NCBI GenBank assembly: GCA_027924585.1
Contig: BSBM01000608.1
Span: 10,312,501 to 10,376,500 of the forward strand
Direction: 5' to 3'
Length of the DNA: 64,000 nt
Source of the DNA: Larix kaempferi
Lineage: Eukaryota; Streptophyta; Pinopsida; Pinales; Pinaceae
The position numbers and the translations under genes were made by a program. Positions 49,472-59,666 of the stretch are shown piece by piece; the first letter of the stretch is position 1, and each line of letters starts with the position of its first letter. Under the pieces are notes generated by a model, which was not told where the DNA came from, did not search any database, and saw only the letters and a program-made list of their open reading frames with translations.

Positions 49472-49939
49472 TTGGTGGTGGCGCGCACTTTGGAAGCTAA
49501 AATGCCCCCGAAAGCAAAACTGATCACTTGGTTTTTTCTACATGAAAAAGCACTTACTTGGGACCATCTACAGAGGAGAGGATGGGAAGCCCCAAGTAGA
49601 TGTATACTATGCAGAAGTTCTGATGAAACAATCCTACACCTTACAATTTCATGCCCTTTCCTGAGACAAATATGGAAAGAATTAGAGGTTCTTTTAAAAC
49701 ACAACTTCAGCTGGACGGGTTCCTCAGCACAGGATAACTTAAAAACTTGGTTATCAAATTCAGATAACAAAAATTATAAAATTATTACGCTTATAATTTT
49801 CTGGCAGATATGGGCAACAAGGAATCTTGTATTATTTGAAGATATATCTTCAGGACCTTTACATCATGCAAGAATAGTAGTAGCTACTTTAAAAATCTAT
49901 CCACGGGTAGAAAAAAGTTATAAAAACAATAAAGGTTGA
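49472..49939 (+). pseudogene. LINE zinc-binding region after RT (zf-RVT type)
   Basis: Open 155-codon frame. WKLKCPRKAKLITWFFLHEK (in parts at 49488-49550), then CILCRSSDETILHLTISCPF gives the CxxC...HxxxxC zinc pattern found after reverse transcriptase in plant LINEs. The C-terminal part (LIIFWQIWATRNLVLF) matches the usual WxIWxxRN motif. 48966-49471 is the connecting part with stops. Confidence 0.8.
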
Positions 49940-50435
49940 GATAGAAAAGATTAGGAAGGATACGCCTTGGTCCTACTTTGACGTGGATTCTCAAATTAAC
50001 CCAAACTGATTTGGAGCTGGAATATTGATCTACTTATATTAGACAAGAAGACTATTCTTAGATTCCAAGCAGGTTTAGGAGACGATACCAACAATTCTGC
50101 AGAACTTTGTGCTTTAAACCTTCTCATTAAATTGGAAAAAAAGGAAGGATTAAAAAGAGTTCAGGTCTTTAGAGACTCTCAATTGATTATTGACTGGTCA
50201 AATGATAAAAAGCAGTGTCATAACCTTGAAATACAACCAGTCTTAGAGGAGATAAAAAAAAATAAAGACAGAAATGGATGAGGTCTCCTTTCTTCACATC
50301 TATAGGGAAAGGAATACAGATGTCGATTCTCAATCAAAAGTTGGCTTGGATCTCATAAGTGGGGAGTGGAAAGTTCTAAAGGAAGTTGAAGGTACCATCA
50401 TGGAAAATTACCATTTCTACTTATGGGATTTGCAT
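49940..50435 (+). pseudogene. LINE RNase H domain
   Basis: The frame shifts here. Visible: FDVDSQINPN near the start, FGAGILIY, NNSAELCALNLL (catalytic Glu), VFRDSQLIIDW (catalytic Asp) and an RERNTDVDSQSK end (the RxxNxxAD motif). Stops at 50007 and elsewhere make it non-functional. Confidence 0.75.
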
Positions 50436-50940
50436 TGAACAATACCGTAGGACTACAAAATGAGATTTGTCTTATGAAACATACTCCTTTTCTTTGTAAA
50501 AGACAGAATGGATTTTTGCAGAGTTTTTTTTCGTCGAATAATACATGAAGTAATTGTTGATTATGTATTTTTTTTGCTTTAAAGGTGAATGAATTATTTT
50601 TTGTACAGACATAGCATTTAATGCTACGCTTTACTGTATGAAATCCTTATTGATATTTATCGAAACACTTAACTTCTGTTGAGTGATATGAGATCTTGAA
50701 GAATGTAATTTTTTTCGTAAATAAAGTTATGATTTTTTTCCAGGGAAAGAAAAATGTAGGTTATGTTAGTAAAAATAGTTTCACAGTGATTAGTAATTAT
50801 GAGTTATCTTATTAGTCCCTTCCTTCAGGCTGGCAGGGACTATAGGAATCGATATGAAGATTTTGTCAATTTTTTTCATGCAAATCAAAGTCTTTTAGCC
50901 TAAGTTTTCTACCCGATTTTATGCTTCAACCAATGAATTG
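50436..50940 (+). other. LINE 3' untranslated part and junction
   Basis: T-rich DNA ending in AATAAAGTTATGATTTTTTT near 50735, then about 200 bp of spacer before the next element begins. No gene. Confidence 0.5.
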
Positions 50941-50943
50941 TTT

Positions 50944-51445
50944 TGAGGAGAAGGAGGCTCCCACACTCTTATTTGATGACCTGATGGTTAGACCTCGGGG
51001 TTTGACAAGCACACTAGTCCCTAACCAGTTTGATGAGCAGTAGCAGAGAAATTCATCTGATGTCTCCATCATGCTTAATAGTGCATTTAGTTGGAGTGTT
51101 TGTTCATCCATTGATTGGGTGAATGGATACATATTGAAGATAAGCACCCGCAAGGGTGAGTTTTTTGTTTGCGTCAGTGGAAAGTTTATGGACACATCAT
51201 ACATATTTTGTGAGAAGTTGTATGGGAATATATGGATGCTATGTGATTCCTTGAATACATGGGATTGCCACCTATGTCAATTGGCTAGTAGTGATGTGAG
51301 GCTTTGTGTTGGTTTGCACAAGCAACGTAAGGAGTTTCATAATTGGTTGGAGGGACTCACAAAAGTTTGGTTTTGCAATGGAAGTGATGAACTTCCGGTA
51401 TGGTTGAGTGATCTAGACCTCCTCCATGAGATATATTCTTCATGA
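50944..51445 (+). pseudogene. Left partial copy of the element's Trp/Cys-rich frame
   Basis: Homologous to 56084-56590. It begins at EEKEAPTLLFDDLMVRP, passes an in-frame TAG (51041-51043), and continues in the open frame 51071-51445: FSWSVCSSIDWVNGY, FMDTSYIFCEKLY, DSLNTWDCHLCQL, SSDVRLCVGLH. At the position of the third TAG of the other copy (56393) this copy has TGG (Trp). The frame stops at 51443-51445 by a small length change. Everything left of 50944 is unrelated, so this is a truncated unit. Confidence 0.7.
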
Positions 51446-51721
51446 TGATCTTGATGCTTGGAAGGATGCAGCTGAGACAATGGGACCCTGGAATTCTTTG
51501 GAATGACAGTTTTCTACAAGTAACAGTGTCATTGGGATACATGTAGCACAAACAGTGGAATGTGGGAATTCTTATCAATTGTCTTAGTTGGGTTGAAAAT
51601 TTTGTTGAATAATAATTGGTAATTGGGATAATGATTATAATCAGAGTGGTGCAGAGGAAACGTGGTGGACCTTTGGTTGGAGTTGGATTTGGTTTCTTGC
51701 TTGAGGACAAGCAAGATTGAG

Positions 51722-51731
51722 AGGGGAGGAC
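51722..51731 (+). other. Polypurine tract before the left LTR
   Basis: AGGGGAGGAC directly before TGTCATGTTCCC. Its presence before what is otherwise the 5' LTR shows that this LTR also served as the 3' LTR of the left unit. Confidence 0.7.
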
Positions 51732-53633
51732 TGTCATGTTCCCATTTTTCCAAGCACCAGGAAGCATCCAATGTCACCTAAGAACCCCATGGATCCTAGT
51801 AAAGGTTAATTAATTAATTAATAAGGAGGTGACATTCAATAGGAAAATAATATATTAACTAGGAATAATTTAGCCTATAGTGTTTTTAATAAATTAAATT
51901 AGAAGGGATGTAATTATTATTTAAATATATTTAATTATTAATTACATGTGTTGATGAGTTGGATGGTGACAAGGGCCCCATGAGGGAACATGGAGAGATA
52001 AGGATATCCTTATGAGTTGTCACACGAAAGCGGAAACTAGAGGAAAGCAACACAAAGAAAGGTGTCAGGCAAAAAGAAGGAAACTGACAAAAGCAGTGCA
52101 TAAAGCAGGCAAGTGCACAAAGCAGGCAAGTGAGGAAAAGAAGGAAACATCCATAAAGCTAAGGAGGGTACAGTTTCCAAAAAGAACAAAATCTATCCAG
52201 TTATAAAAGGAAGGAAACATCCAAAAAAGCTAGAGGGAAGAGTTTCCAAAAGAGAACAAAAGCTAGTTAGTGGAAAAGAAGGAAAGTGCCATCTCATTCA
52301 AGGAAGGCATATTGGATGAGGTTAAGGCGATTCATTAGAAAATTAACTTGATCAAAAAGTCATATCACCTATAAAAGGAGGATGGTGCACCACATTCACA
52401 TCTTTTGACAGTTTGTGAATTGTGTATGAGTAAGCTCAAGCTTCTCTAGTCTTTGGTGATGCACCCTTAGCCACATGTGGTAGATGTGCCCCATAGTTCT
52501 TGTTCTAGTCTTATTCACATGATCCAGTGAATCCATTGATGACCAATTTGCATATATGATCTAGTTCTATGATTACATCCTCTCTTCTTTCTCTCTTCTG
52601 AAGCATTCTTCTCTCTTAGTGAGTGAATGCATTGATTATTCTAACTTCTATGTATTTTCCCAAGAAGGAGCGCATTATTGAGAGAGTGTTGCTACCATTA
52701 CAGTAATTTAATGATTATATGCTCTTATGGAAGTTAATAATACCAATTTTCTTATGATTCTACAATTGAGGTGTTATTTTTAATGATTTACTAACCCTAT
52801 GCTCATTATAGTGTTTTAATTTACTAGTTTTTCAGGAATTGCAATATATGGATTTCTGTAAAACAATTTTCATTTATGTAAGTTGATATAGGTTTCCATT
52901 TTCCTGTAGAATCCATACCAATTCCAAAACTAGATATTCGTGACCTTCTATGACTATTTTTATTCATATTACTCAAGACTAGCTCATTGGGCATTTATAA
53001 TTGACTAGTTTTGGAGTAGTTTTAATTAAAAGTTCTATGGATTTTTAATTTATGTTTTGTCAGTCATGTTAGGTTCCTAAGAAATTTATGAATACCATAT
53101 AATCCTATTTCTAGGAACTTGTATCCCTCTCATCCTATTTTGGAGAGCCTGGAAACAAACTTGTTGAGTAGTCCACCATAGCACTCTTTCTCCTTTTTCC
53201 CCCAAACTCAGTCAAATATTACCTAAACCTCAGTAACTATTTTCCAGAAGTATATTAAGTGGTTAATGTATGATATCATCACTCTGGTTGATGTCAATTT
53301 TAAGTGAACGAGTTTAGTATGTATATGTCGGTGTGCCTAGGAAGCCTTGGAGTAGACTTCAGCAGAGTTGTTGTTGAAACATAAATGGCCCCAGTACCTC
53401 GTACATAGAACTATGAATATGGACATGATGTTGTTATCCTTGATTCTTCACACTCCCTAGTACATTTTTCATATCCGAAAGTGTCCTTCTATTAAGCTCT
53501 GGGTGTGTTAATCAATGACCTAGTCTAGTTTCTTCTTCACTAGTTTTGAGAACCGGTTTCTGTCATGCAATTTTGTGATTTTAAAGTTTGAAATGGAGTT
53601 TATATACTATGAGATCAAATCATGGATGTTACA
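51732..53633 (+). repeat. LTR, first copy, about 1.9 kb
   Basis: TGTCATGTTCCC to GATGTTACA, 1902 bp. Contains (TTAA)n-like AATTAATTAATTAA, purine-rich repeats with AAGCAGGCAAGTG (twice near 52110), and a TATA box CCTATAAAAGG at about 52368-52378. Followed after one base by the primer site. Confidence 0.88.
52368..52378 (+). promoter_or_regulatory. TATA box of the LTR promoter
   Basis: CCTATAAAAGG, conserved in the second LTR as CTTATAAAAGG near 57500. Transcription would start about 30 bases on, near 52405. Confidence 0.6.
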
Positions 53634-53634
53634 G

Positions 53635-53648
53635 TGGTATCAGATCAC
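53635..53648 (+). other. Primer-binding site, tRNA-Met type with one change
   Basis: TGGTATCAGATCAC, one base after the LTR. The usual plant site reads TGGTATCAGAGC, so one mismatch is seen. Confidence 0.8.
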
Positions 53649-53719
53649 TTTCCTCAGCTCATCCTATCGACAGTAACTCTCAGTGGAAGATATCTCATAT
53701 TTATTTTCAAGTTGCAATC

Positions 53720-54187
53720 ATGGAAGATCAAGGCTTTGAAGAAGAAGAAATTATTTACATTGATGGAGGTTTACCAAGAGACGAGGATGGTTACATTTGT
53801 GACCAGATGTATAGTGAGGACCAATGGGATGAAAAACTGATGTCTCATCGTACGAAATATTTGGTAGAGATGATATCTGCAATTGGAAACTTGCCCCGCC
53901 ACTACTAGTAGTATCTAGTTTTTGGAGAAGCGATTGGTACGGCCATTTCTTTCAAAGATTACTTTTATTGCAGATTTGGATTTGAGTTCAAGGATGAAGA
54001 TTTGGATTCAATAGAGAGAAGCAAGCCACCTATAGAGGAACCAAGTTGTTCTACCTTTATGAGTAAAGAAGAAGAAGAAGAAGAAACCAAATGTGAATAT
54101 TCAACAAAGCCCTCTGCATCTTCAAGCATTATGAGATTGTTTGGGTTTTCTTCAAGAAGACATTCCAAAGGTAGTAAGCATAAATAA
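53720..54187 (+). pseudogene. First frame of the element's internal region (acidic protein)
   Basis: From ATG 53720 in plus frame 2: 62 acidic codons (GFEEEEIIYIDGGLPRDEDG) to a double TAG (53906-53911), then open again through FGFEFKDEDLD and a Glu-rich run (SKEEEEEETK) to a basic end (RRHSKGSKHK) with TAA at 54185. The position after the primer site and the acidic-to-basic layout would suit a gag-like protein, but no zinc knuckle or gag core is seen. Confidence 0.4.
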
Positions 54188-54486
54188 TCCACCACCAGTT
54201 TTGCTAAGGATCTACAAATTGTGGATTAGAGAGTAGCTACTAATGGATTCCAAGAAGAGCATCTACTAATGGTTTCTCAATTTTTGAAGAAACATCTACT
54301 GATGGATGCTGTGATGAGGTACCTACTGATGGGTGCCTAAGTTTTGAGGAGACATCTTCTAATGGATTTCCATCTCTCTATGTTGGTGACATAGAGATAC
54401 CATGACTTGATTAGGTTACTACAAGTACAAGTTCCCCCAATACTAAATAAGTTGAATTCCTTGAAGTTGAGGAAGAAGTCCCAGGA

Positions 54487-54741
54487 TTGATCTCACTATC
54501 ACCACATGAGCTTCAAGAGGTTGATCCATTGGTAGATAATGAGGAGGTTCATTCTAAACCTTCTCCTTTTGAAAGGCCACTCAATATAAGTGAAATAAAG
54601 GTCAAGGAGGCCTTACAAATTCTCCATGACACACATGTTTCAGTGTCACAGTATTGTTGGAGAGATGGTTCTTTGGAAGATTCATCTTTCATTGAAGCCA
54701 TGGATAAGGTTCAGAAAGTAATGTCTAACAATGCAAGGTAA
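54487..54741 (+). pseudogene. Second internal frame, start of the coiled-coil part
   Basis: Eighty-four codons in plus frame 1 (LSPHELQEVDPLV, PLNISEIKVKEALQILHDTHVS in parts). The next open frame (from 54731) is in frame 2 and continues the same helical character, so one frame was probably split by a small length change near 54735. Between 54188 and 54486 there is an ATCTACTxATGG word repeated at least four times and no open frame. Confidence 0.4.
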
Positions 54742-55393
54742 TTTTTCACACATGCTTTCTGACATAAATTATTTGCATGAGATTTTGCATATGTTGCATG
54801 GAGCATCCTTGAAGGATGATGAGGAGATATGCAAGCTCAATGATGAGTTGATGGCCACCCAAGATTCTTTGAGAAGCACTCAAATTTCCATCATTAAATC
54901 CAAGATGGAGATAAAGAAACTTCACCAAAAGTTGAAAATATCACTCATTCCAATTAGCCAGTCTCTTATGGCTGGTTGTACTCAGATTTCTACGGAGGAA
55001 CCTCATAAGATGTTGGTTCATGAGGTGCATGATGGAATACATGTTCTTGAGGATATTTGGAATGTATATGATGGGTTCCAAGAACATATTGTTCCCCAGA
55101 GCGAAACTGAGCTTCTTCCTCGAGTGAGTCATTCCTCCATTAAGGAATCAGAACAACCCATGTTTGATGGACCAGTCTTGGATAGAGTTTATGCATCCAT
55201 TGGATTGATGGATGAGGTTTGCAGAGATGATATTTTGGTCCATGATCCTACATCAGACCATTCTACTTCTTCCATGTCATTTGAGGATGAATTTTGGGTC
55301 AAGAATTTATTTTTGATGGTGCCTGAAGAGGAGCAGAAGGCTCCCACATTCGCTTTAGTTGATTTAATGATGGAACCAGCTCCTACCCAATAG
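54731..55393 (+). CDS. Unknown protein with coiled coil and a DLM motif end
   Basis: 220 codons. Residues about 10-75 are a heptad-like coiled coil (KDDEEICKLNDELMATQ, then KSKMEIKKLHQKLK). The C-terminal part is acidic and ends in FLMVPEEEQKAP, VDLMMEPAPTQ and TAG at 55391-55393. The next frame starts directly after this stop in the same phase. Its end block recurs at the end of the next frame, so the protein is part of a repeated design. No enzyme motif. Function unknown. Confidence 0.5.
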   Translation: MQGNFSHMLSDINYLHEILHMLHGASLKDDEEICKLNDELMATQDSLRSTQISIIKSKMEIKKLHQKLKISLIPISQSLMAGCTQISTEEPHKMLVHEVHDGIHVLEDIWNVYDGFQEHIVPQSETELLPRVSHSSIKESEQPMFDGPVLDRVYASIGLMDEVCRDDILVHDPTSDHSTSSMSFEDEFWVKNLFLMVPEEEQKAPTFALVDLMMEPAPTQ

Positions 55394-56176
55394 TTGCAGA
55401 GGCATCTCATTTATATATTTGATTCCACCTCACATAAAGGTGCATATGGTTCCCATTTGATTTCATTGAGTGGGACATATTATGATTGCATGCATACTTT
55501 GACCAGTGGCAGAGAGTTGAGTCATTGGGAGTCTTCACATGGGGGAGCACCTTGCTTTCCATTTGAACCATTGAGTTGGAGTGTCTCTTATTTTCCTATT
55601 TGGAAAAGAAGACACATGAGTGATATTCCTTCTTGCATCTATGGAGAATTCTTTGATACATTTTACACTTTTTGTGAGCAACATGGGAACCCATGGAATT
55701 TTGATGATGCTTGCCCTTTTGGTGATTGGACATGGGACTTTCACCCTTGCCATTTGAACAACACTCTTTTGATCTTTGGTACTTGTGTGCATTGGGCACA
55801 TGAAGTACAATATGATTTGCATGTTCTTGGAGAGTTTGGAGTTAAGAAAGATGGAGGCCAAGCACCTGTTCATTTCCAGAGAGATTATGGGTTTCCTCAT
55901 GGAGGAAGTTACACAGTTTTGGAGGAGGCACATGATTTCATTTCGGTTGAGCCAACCACAAGATTGATGGATAATTGTTTCCAAGAGTTGGTTCACTTTC
56001 CTTCACCCCACATACATATGGAAGCCAACACACATGGGTATGATTGTGTAAAGGGATTCTTTATTTTTGTGCCACATGAGGAGAAGGAGGCTCTCACACT
56101 CTTATTTGATGACCTGATGGTTAGACCTTGGGGTTTGACAAGAACACCAGTCCCTAACCATTTTCATGAACTGTAG
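55394..56176 (+). CDS. Unknown Trp/Cys-rich repeat protein of the LTR element
   Basis: 260 open codons, same frame as the preceding ORF, separated only by TAG. The first AUG of the frame (55497) is internal, so readthrough or reinitiation would be needed. Layout: QRHL start, LSWSVSYFPIW near residue 55, FFDTFYTFCEQHGNPW, DACPFGDWTWDFHPC, VHWAHEVQYDL, then FIFVPHEEKEALTLLFDDLM (in parts) and TAG at 56174-56176. The SWSV...DTxYxFCE...W...D...C...H pattern recurs in the next segment. Trp, Cys and His are unusually frequent for a plant protein. It is not pol, and I know no family. Confidence 0.5.
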   Translation: MQRHLIYIFDSTSHKGAYGSHLISLSGTYYDCMHTLTSGRELSHWESSHGGAPCFPFEPLSWSVSYFPIWKRRHMSDIPSCIYGEFFDTFYTFCEQHGNPWNFDDACPFGDWTWDFHPCHLNNTLLIFGTCVHWAHEVQYDLHVLGEFGVKKDGGQAPVHFQRDYGFPHGGSYTVLEEAHDFISVEPTTRLMDNCFQELVHFPSPHIHMEANTHGYDCVKGFFIFVPHEEKEALTLLFDDLMVRPWGLTRTPVPNHFHEL

Positions 56177-56947
56177 CAGAGGCATCTATATGATGTCTCC
56201 ATCATGCATAGTAGTGCATTTAGTTGGAGTGTTTGTTCGTCCATTGATTGGGTGAATGGATACATATTGGAGCTAAGAACCCCCAAGGGTGAGTTTGTTG
56301 TTTGCATCAATGGAAATTTTATGGACACATCATACATCTTTTGTGAGCACTTGTATGTGAATCTATGGTTTCTATGTGATGCCTTGAAGACCTAGGATTT
56401 ACACCTATGTCAATTGGATAGCAGTGATGTGAGGCTCTGTGTTGGTTTTCACCTTGAACACAAGGAGTTTAATACTTGGTTGGAGGGACTCATAGAAGTT
56501 CGATTTTGCATTGGAAGTGATGAAATTCCGATATGGTGGAGTGATCTATACATCCTCCATGATGATATATTCTTCATGTTGATCTTGATGTTTGGAAGGA
56601 TGCAACTAAGACAGTGGGACCCTGGAATTTTTTGGAATGATAGTTTTCCACAAGTAACAGTGCCATTGGGAGACATGCAGCACAAACAATGCGATCCAGG
56701 CATTCTTCTCAATTGTATTAGATGGGTTGAAAATTTTGTTGAAGAAGAACTGGTCATTTGGAGAATGATTATAATTAGAGTGGTGGAGAAAATACATGGT
56801 GGACCTTTGGTTGGAATTGGAGTTGGTTTTTTGTTTGACGACAAGCAATATTGGGAGGGGAGGATTGTCATGTTCCCATTTTGTCAAGCACTAGGAAGCA
56901 ACCAATGTCACCTCAAAACCCCTTGGATCCTAGTAAAGGTCAATTAA
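56177..56947 (+). pseudogene. Second unit of the Trp/Cys-rich repeat, third TAG inside
   Basis: The same frame goes on after TAG 56174: QRHLYDVSIM, FSWSVCSSIDWVNGY, FMDTSYIFCEHLY, then a third TAG (56393-56395; the left copy has TGG Trp here) and DSSDVRLCVGFH, EFNTWLEGL, IPIWWSDL. It stays open through the purine tract into the LTR, to 56947; the last part is probably not coding. GFLFDDKQYWEGR ends it just before the LTR; the left copy has a TGA there after EDKQD. Confidence 0.5.
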
Positions 56948-58780
56948 TTAATTAATAAGGGGGTGACATTACTTAGGCAATTAAATTATTAACTAGGAAT
57001 AAGTTATCCTATAGTGTTTTTAATAAATTAAATTAGAAGGAGGTAATTATTATTTATTTATATTTAATTATTAATTACATGTGTTGATGATTTGGATGGT
57101 GACAAGGGCCCCATGAGGGCACATGGAGAGATAAGGATAGCCTTATGAGTTGTCACACCGAAGCAAAAAATGGAGGAAAGAAACACAAAGCAAGGTGTTA
57201 GGAAAAAAGAAGGAAACTTACAAAAGCAGTCCATAAAGCAGGCAAGTGCATAAAGCGAGCAAGTGAGGAAAATCAGTAAACATCCAAAAATCTGAGGGCA
57301 CAGTTTCCAAAAATAAAAAAGATAGCCAGTTGTAAAAGGAAGGAAACATCTAGAAAATCTAGAGGGCATAGTTTCCAAAAGAGAACAAAATCTAGTTAGT
57401 GGAAAAGCATGAAAGTGCCAACTCATTCAAGGAAGGCCCATTGTATTAGGATAAGGTGATTCATTAGAAAATTAACTTGATCAACAATTCATATCACTTA
57501 TAAAAGGAGGAGGGTACACCACATTCACATATGTTGACAGTTTATGAATTGTGTATGAGTAAGCTCAAGCTTCTCTAGGCTTTGGTGATGCACCCTTAGC
57601 CACATGTGGGAGATGTGCCCCGTAGTTCTTGTTATAGTCTTCTATACATGATCCAGTGCAGCCATTGATGACCAATTTTCATATATGATACAGTTCTATG
57701 ATTACATCCTCTCTTATTTCTCTATTTTGAAGCATTCTTCACCCTGAATGAGTGAATGCATTGATTATTCTATCTTGTATGTACTTTCCCAAGGAGGAGC
57801 GCATTTAATCAGAGGAGCGCATTTAATCAGAGAGTGATGCTACCATTACAGTAATTTAATGCTTATGTACTCTTATAAAATTTAATAATACCAATATGCT
57901 TCTTATTCTGGAGCTGAGGTGTTATTTTTAAATATTTACTCACCCTATGCTCATTGCAGTGTTTTAATTGACTAGTTTTCCAGGAATTGCAATATATAGA
58001 GTTCTGTAAAATCATTTTCATTTCTGTAAGTTTTTGCAGGTGTTAATTTTCCTGCATAATCCATCCCAAGTCAAACATCATATATTCATGATCTTCTATG
58101 ACTATTTGTGTTCATATTACTCAAGACTAGCTCATTGGGCATTTATAATTGACTAGTTTTGCAGTAGTTTTAACTAAAAGTTCTATGGATTCTCAATTTA
58201 TGTTATGTCAGTCATGTTAGGGTCCTAAGAAATTTATGAATACCATACAAGATTCTTCCTGATAATTTGTATCCCTCACAACCTATTTGGGAGAGCCTGG
58301 AAACAAACTAGTTGAGTAGTCCACCATAGCACTATTTCTCCTTTTTCCCCCAAAATCAGTAAAATATTCCCTAAAACTCAATAAATCTTGTCCAAAAGTA
58401 TATTAAGGTTTTAATGTCTGATATCCTCACTCTATTTTATTTCAAGTGTAAGTGAACGAGTTTAGTATTCATATGTTGGTGTGCCCCGGAAGCCTTGGAG
58501 TAGACTTCAACAGAGCTGTTGTTGAAACATAAATGGCCCCAATACCTTCTGCATAGAACTATGAATCTGGACTTTATGTTGCTTTCCTTGCTTCTGCACA
58601 CTCCCAGTACATTTTGCATATTCGGAAGTGTCCTTCTATCAAGCTCTAGGTGGGTTAATAAGTGACCTAGTCTAGTTTCTTCTTCACTAGTTTTGAGAAC
58701 TAGTTTCTGTCATGCATTTTTCTAATTTTAAAGTTTGAAATTGAGTTGATATCCTCTGAGATCAGATCAGCGATATTATA
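56866..58780 (+). repeat. LTR, second copy, about 1.9 kb
   Basis: TGTCATGTTCCC to CGATATTATA, 1915 bp, partner of 51732-53633 with many substitutions and small length changes (estimated near 10%). Preceded by the purine tract GGGAGGGGAGGA. A 17-bp direct duplication (GAGGAGCGCATTTAATC) is specific to this copy near 57797. Its end TATA has lost the usual CA. Confidence 0.87.
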
Positions 58781-58829
58781 GGTTTGAATAGTCTTAGTCC
58801 TATCCCGTCCAATAGGAGATTTCCTCCTT

Positions 58830-59666
58830 TTAGAGGCACTTCAGTGTTGATATCCATAGCATTATCAATTTCCATGTCTTGCTTCCCTTTACCTTCTTGT
58901 AAGTTCTAAGCTTCCACAACTTTCTTGATCTATTATTCTTCTTTAATTCTTCTTCTTGTAATATTTTTTCCTCTTTTTCTACAACCATTCTTTCTACCTT
59001 TTCATGCTCTTCCTTCTTTTCTTCTTCTTCATCTTTCTTCTTCTATTTTTTCTCTTCTTCTTTCTTATTGGCCAATTCCTCTTCTTGCATTATCTTGGCA
59101 TTTTCAGGTAAAAGAGCTTCTTCAATTGCTTTTCTTTTTATTGCTTCCTCTAAATATTATTTTGTTGATGTATCTGGTTGTCTGGAACTTGCTGATGTAT
59201 TATTGTCGAATCTTTCATTTAACTCTGTAAGATTCTTTACTCTTCTATACACCTCATCATCCCGCAAGAAATGATCTGTATATTCATAATCAATCCTACA
59301 TGATTGGAAATGATGAGAAACTTTATTAAGGCTATCATTTCTAGCAAAAGTATTTTCACTGAAGTGATAAATGTCCAGTACTTTCACGCATTCTTTCACT
59401 TCTTTGACTTTGTTGAATTTATACGCCCCAAATACAAGTGGGAGGGGTGGCCATTAAGCTTTCTTATTTTCATACAAGAAGTGTCCCACACCATTGATAA
59501 ACACTTGTCTCACTATTTACTTTAATACAATGTAATCTGTAACATATTTAGGCATTAGTGATGGACTCTTTGAACCTCCATACATGCATAAATATGTACC
59601 TTTAGGAGTAAAGTAATAGTATCCTAGGTTGTTGACCACTATGAGTGATTCTTCCGACATACAATT
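58830..59666 (-). pseudogene. Unidentified frame, C-terminal part with Glu/Lys-rich coil
   Basis: Continuation of the frame starting at 63699, on the far side of the LTR insertion. From the junction: MSEESLIVVNNLGYYYF, LCMYGGSKSPSLMPKYVTD, TAA (59519), FINGVGHFLYENKKA, TAA (59456), VKVLDIYHFSENTF, a TAA (59159), then a long Glu/Lys-rich helix (IKRKAIEEALL, NKKEEEKK, TAG, KKKDEEEEKKEEHEK) to TAA at 58832. All stops are in one phase with no shift. The coil suggests a structural or nucleic-acid-associated protein. No family name can be given. Confidence 0.55.

Larger units (their letters stand above)
46290..50740 (+). mobile_element. LINE (L1-like non-LTR retrotransposon), 5'-truncated
   Basis: An ORF2-type unit with all expected regions in order on the plus strand: endonuclease, reverse transcriptase, zinc-binding region, RNase H, then an A/T-rich 3' part with AATAAAG near 50721. 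No ORF1 is attached. The left end falls near the first residues of the endonuclease, as expected for 5' truncation during target-primed reverse transcription. Several stops and shifts break the frame. No target duplication could be set because the ends are vague. Confidence 0.85.
50944..58780 (+). mobile_element. Large LTR element in partial tandem, no recognisable gag or pol
   Basis: Order: 3' end of an internal region (50944-51731), LTR (51732-53633), complete internal region (53634-56865), LTR (56866-58780). The LTRs are about 1.9 kb and differ by roughly 10%. The internal region is 3.2 kb with a tRNA-Met-type primer site at its start and a purine tract at its end. Its coding frames look like nothing in gag, protease, RT, RNase H or integrase. 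Long LTRs with non-enzyme internal DNA are the hallmark of LARD-type non-autonomous elements. The extra internal end left of the first LTR shows a second unit, so two copies once shared the middle LTR, by unequal recombination or tandem insertion. Confidence 0.8.

Noticed and set aside
55535-55996. 153-codon minus-strand frame
   Set aside because: Shadow of the plus-strand 260-codon frame; no motifs.
58925-59230. Hydrophobic plus-strand frame as a membrane protein
   Set aside because: It is the complement of the Glu/Lys-rich coil of the minus-strand frame; CTT/TTC-rich DNA reads as Leu/Phe/Ser by chance.
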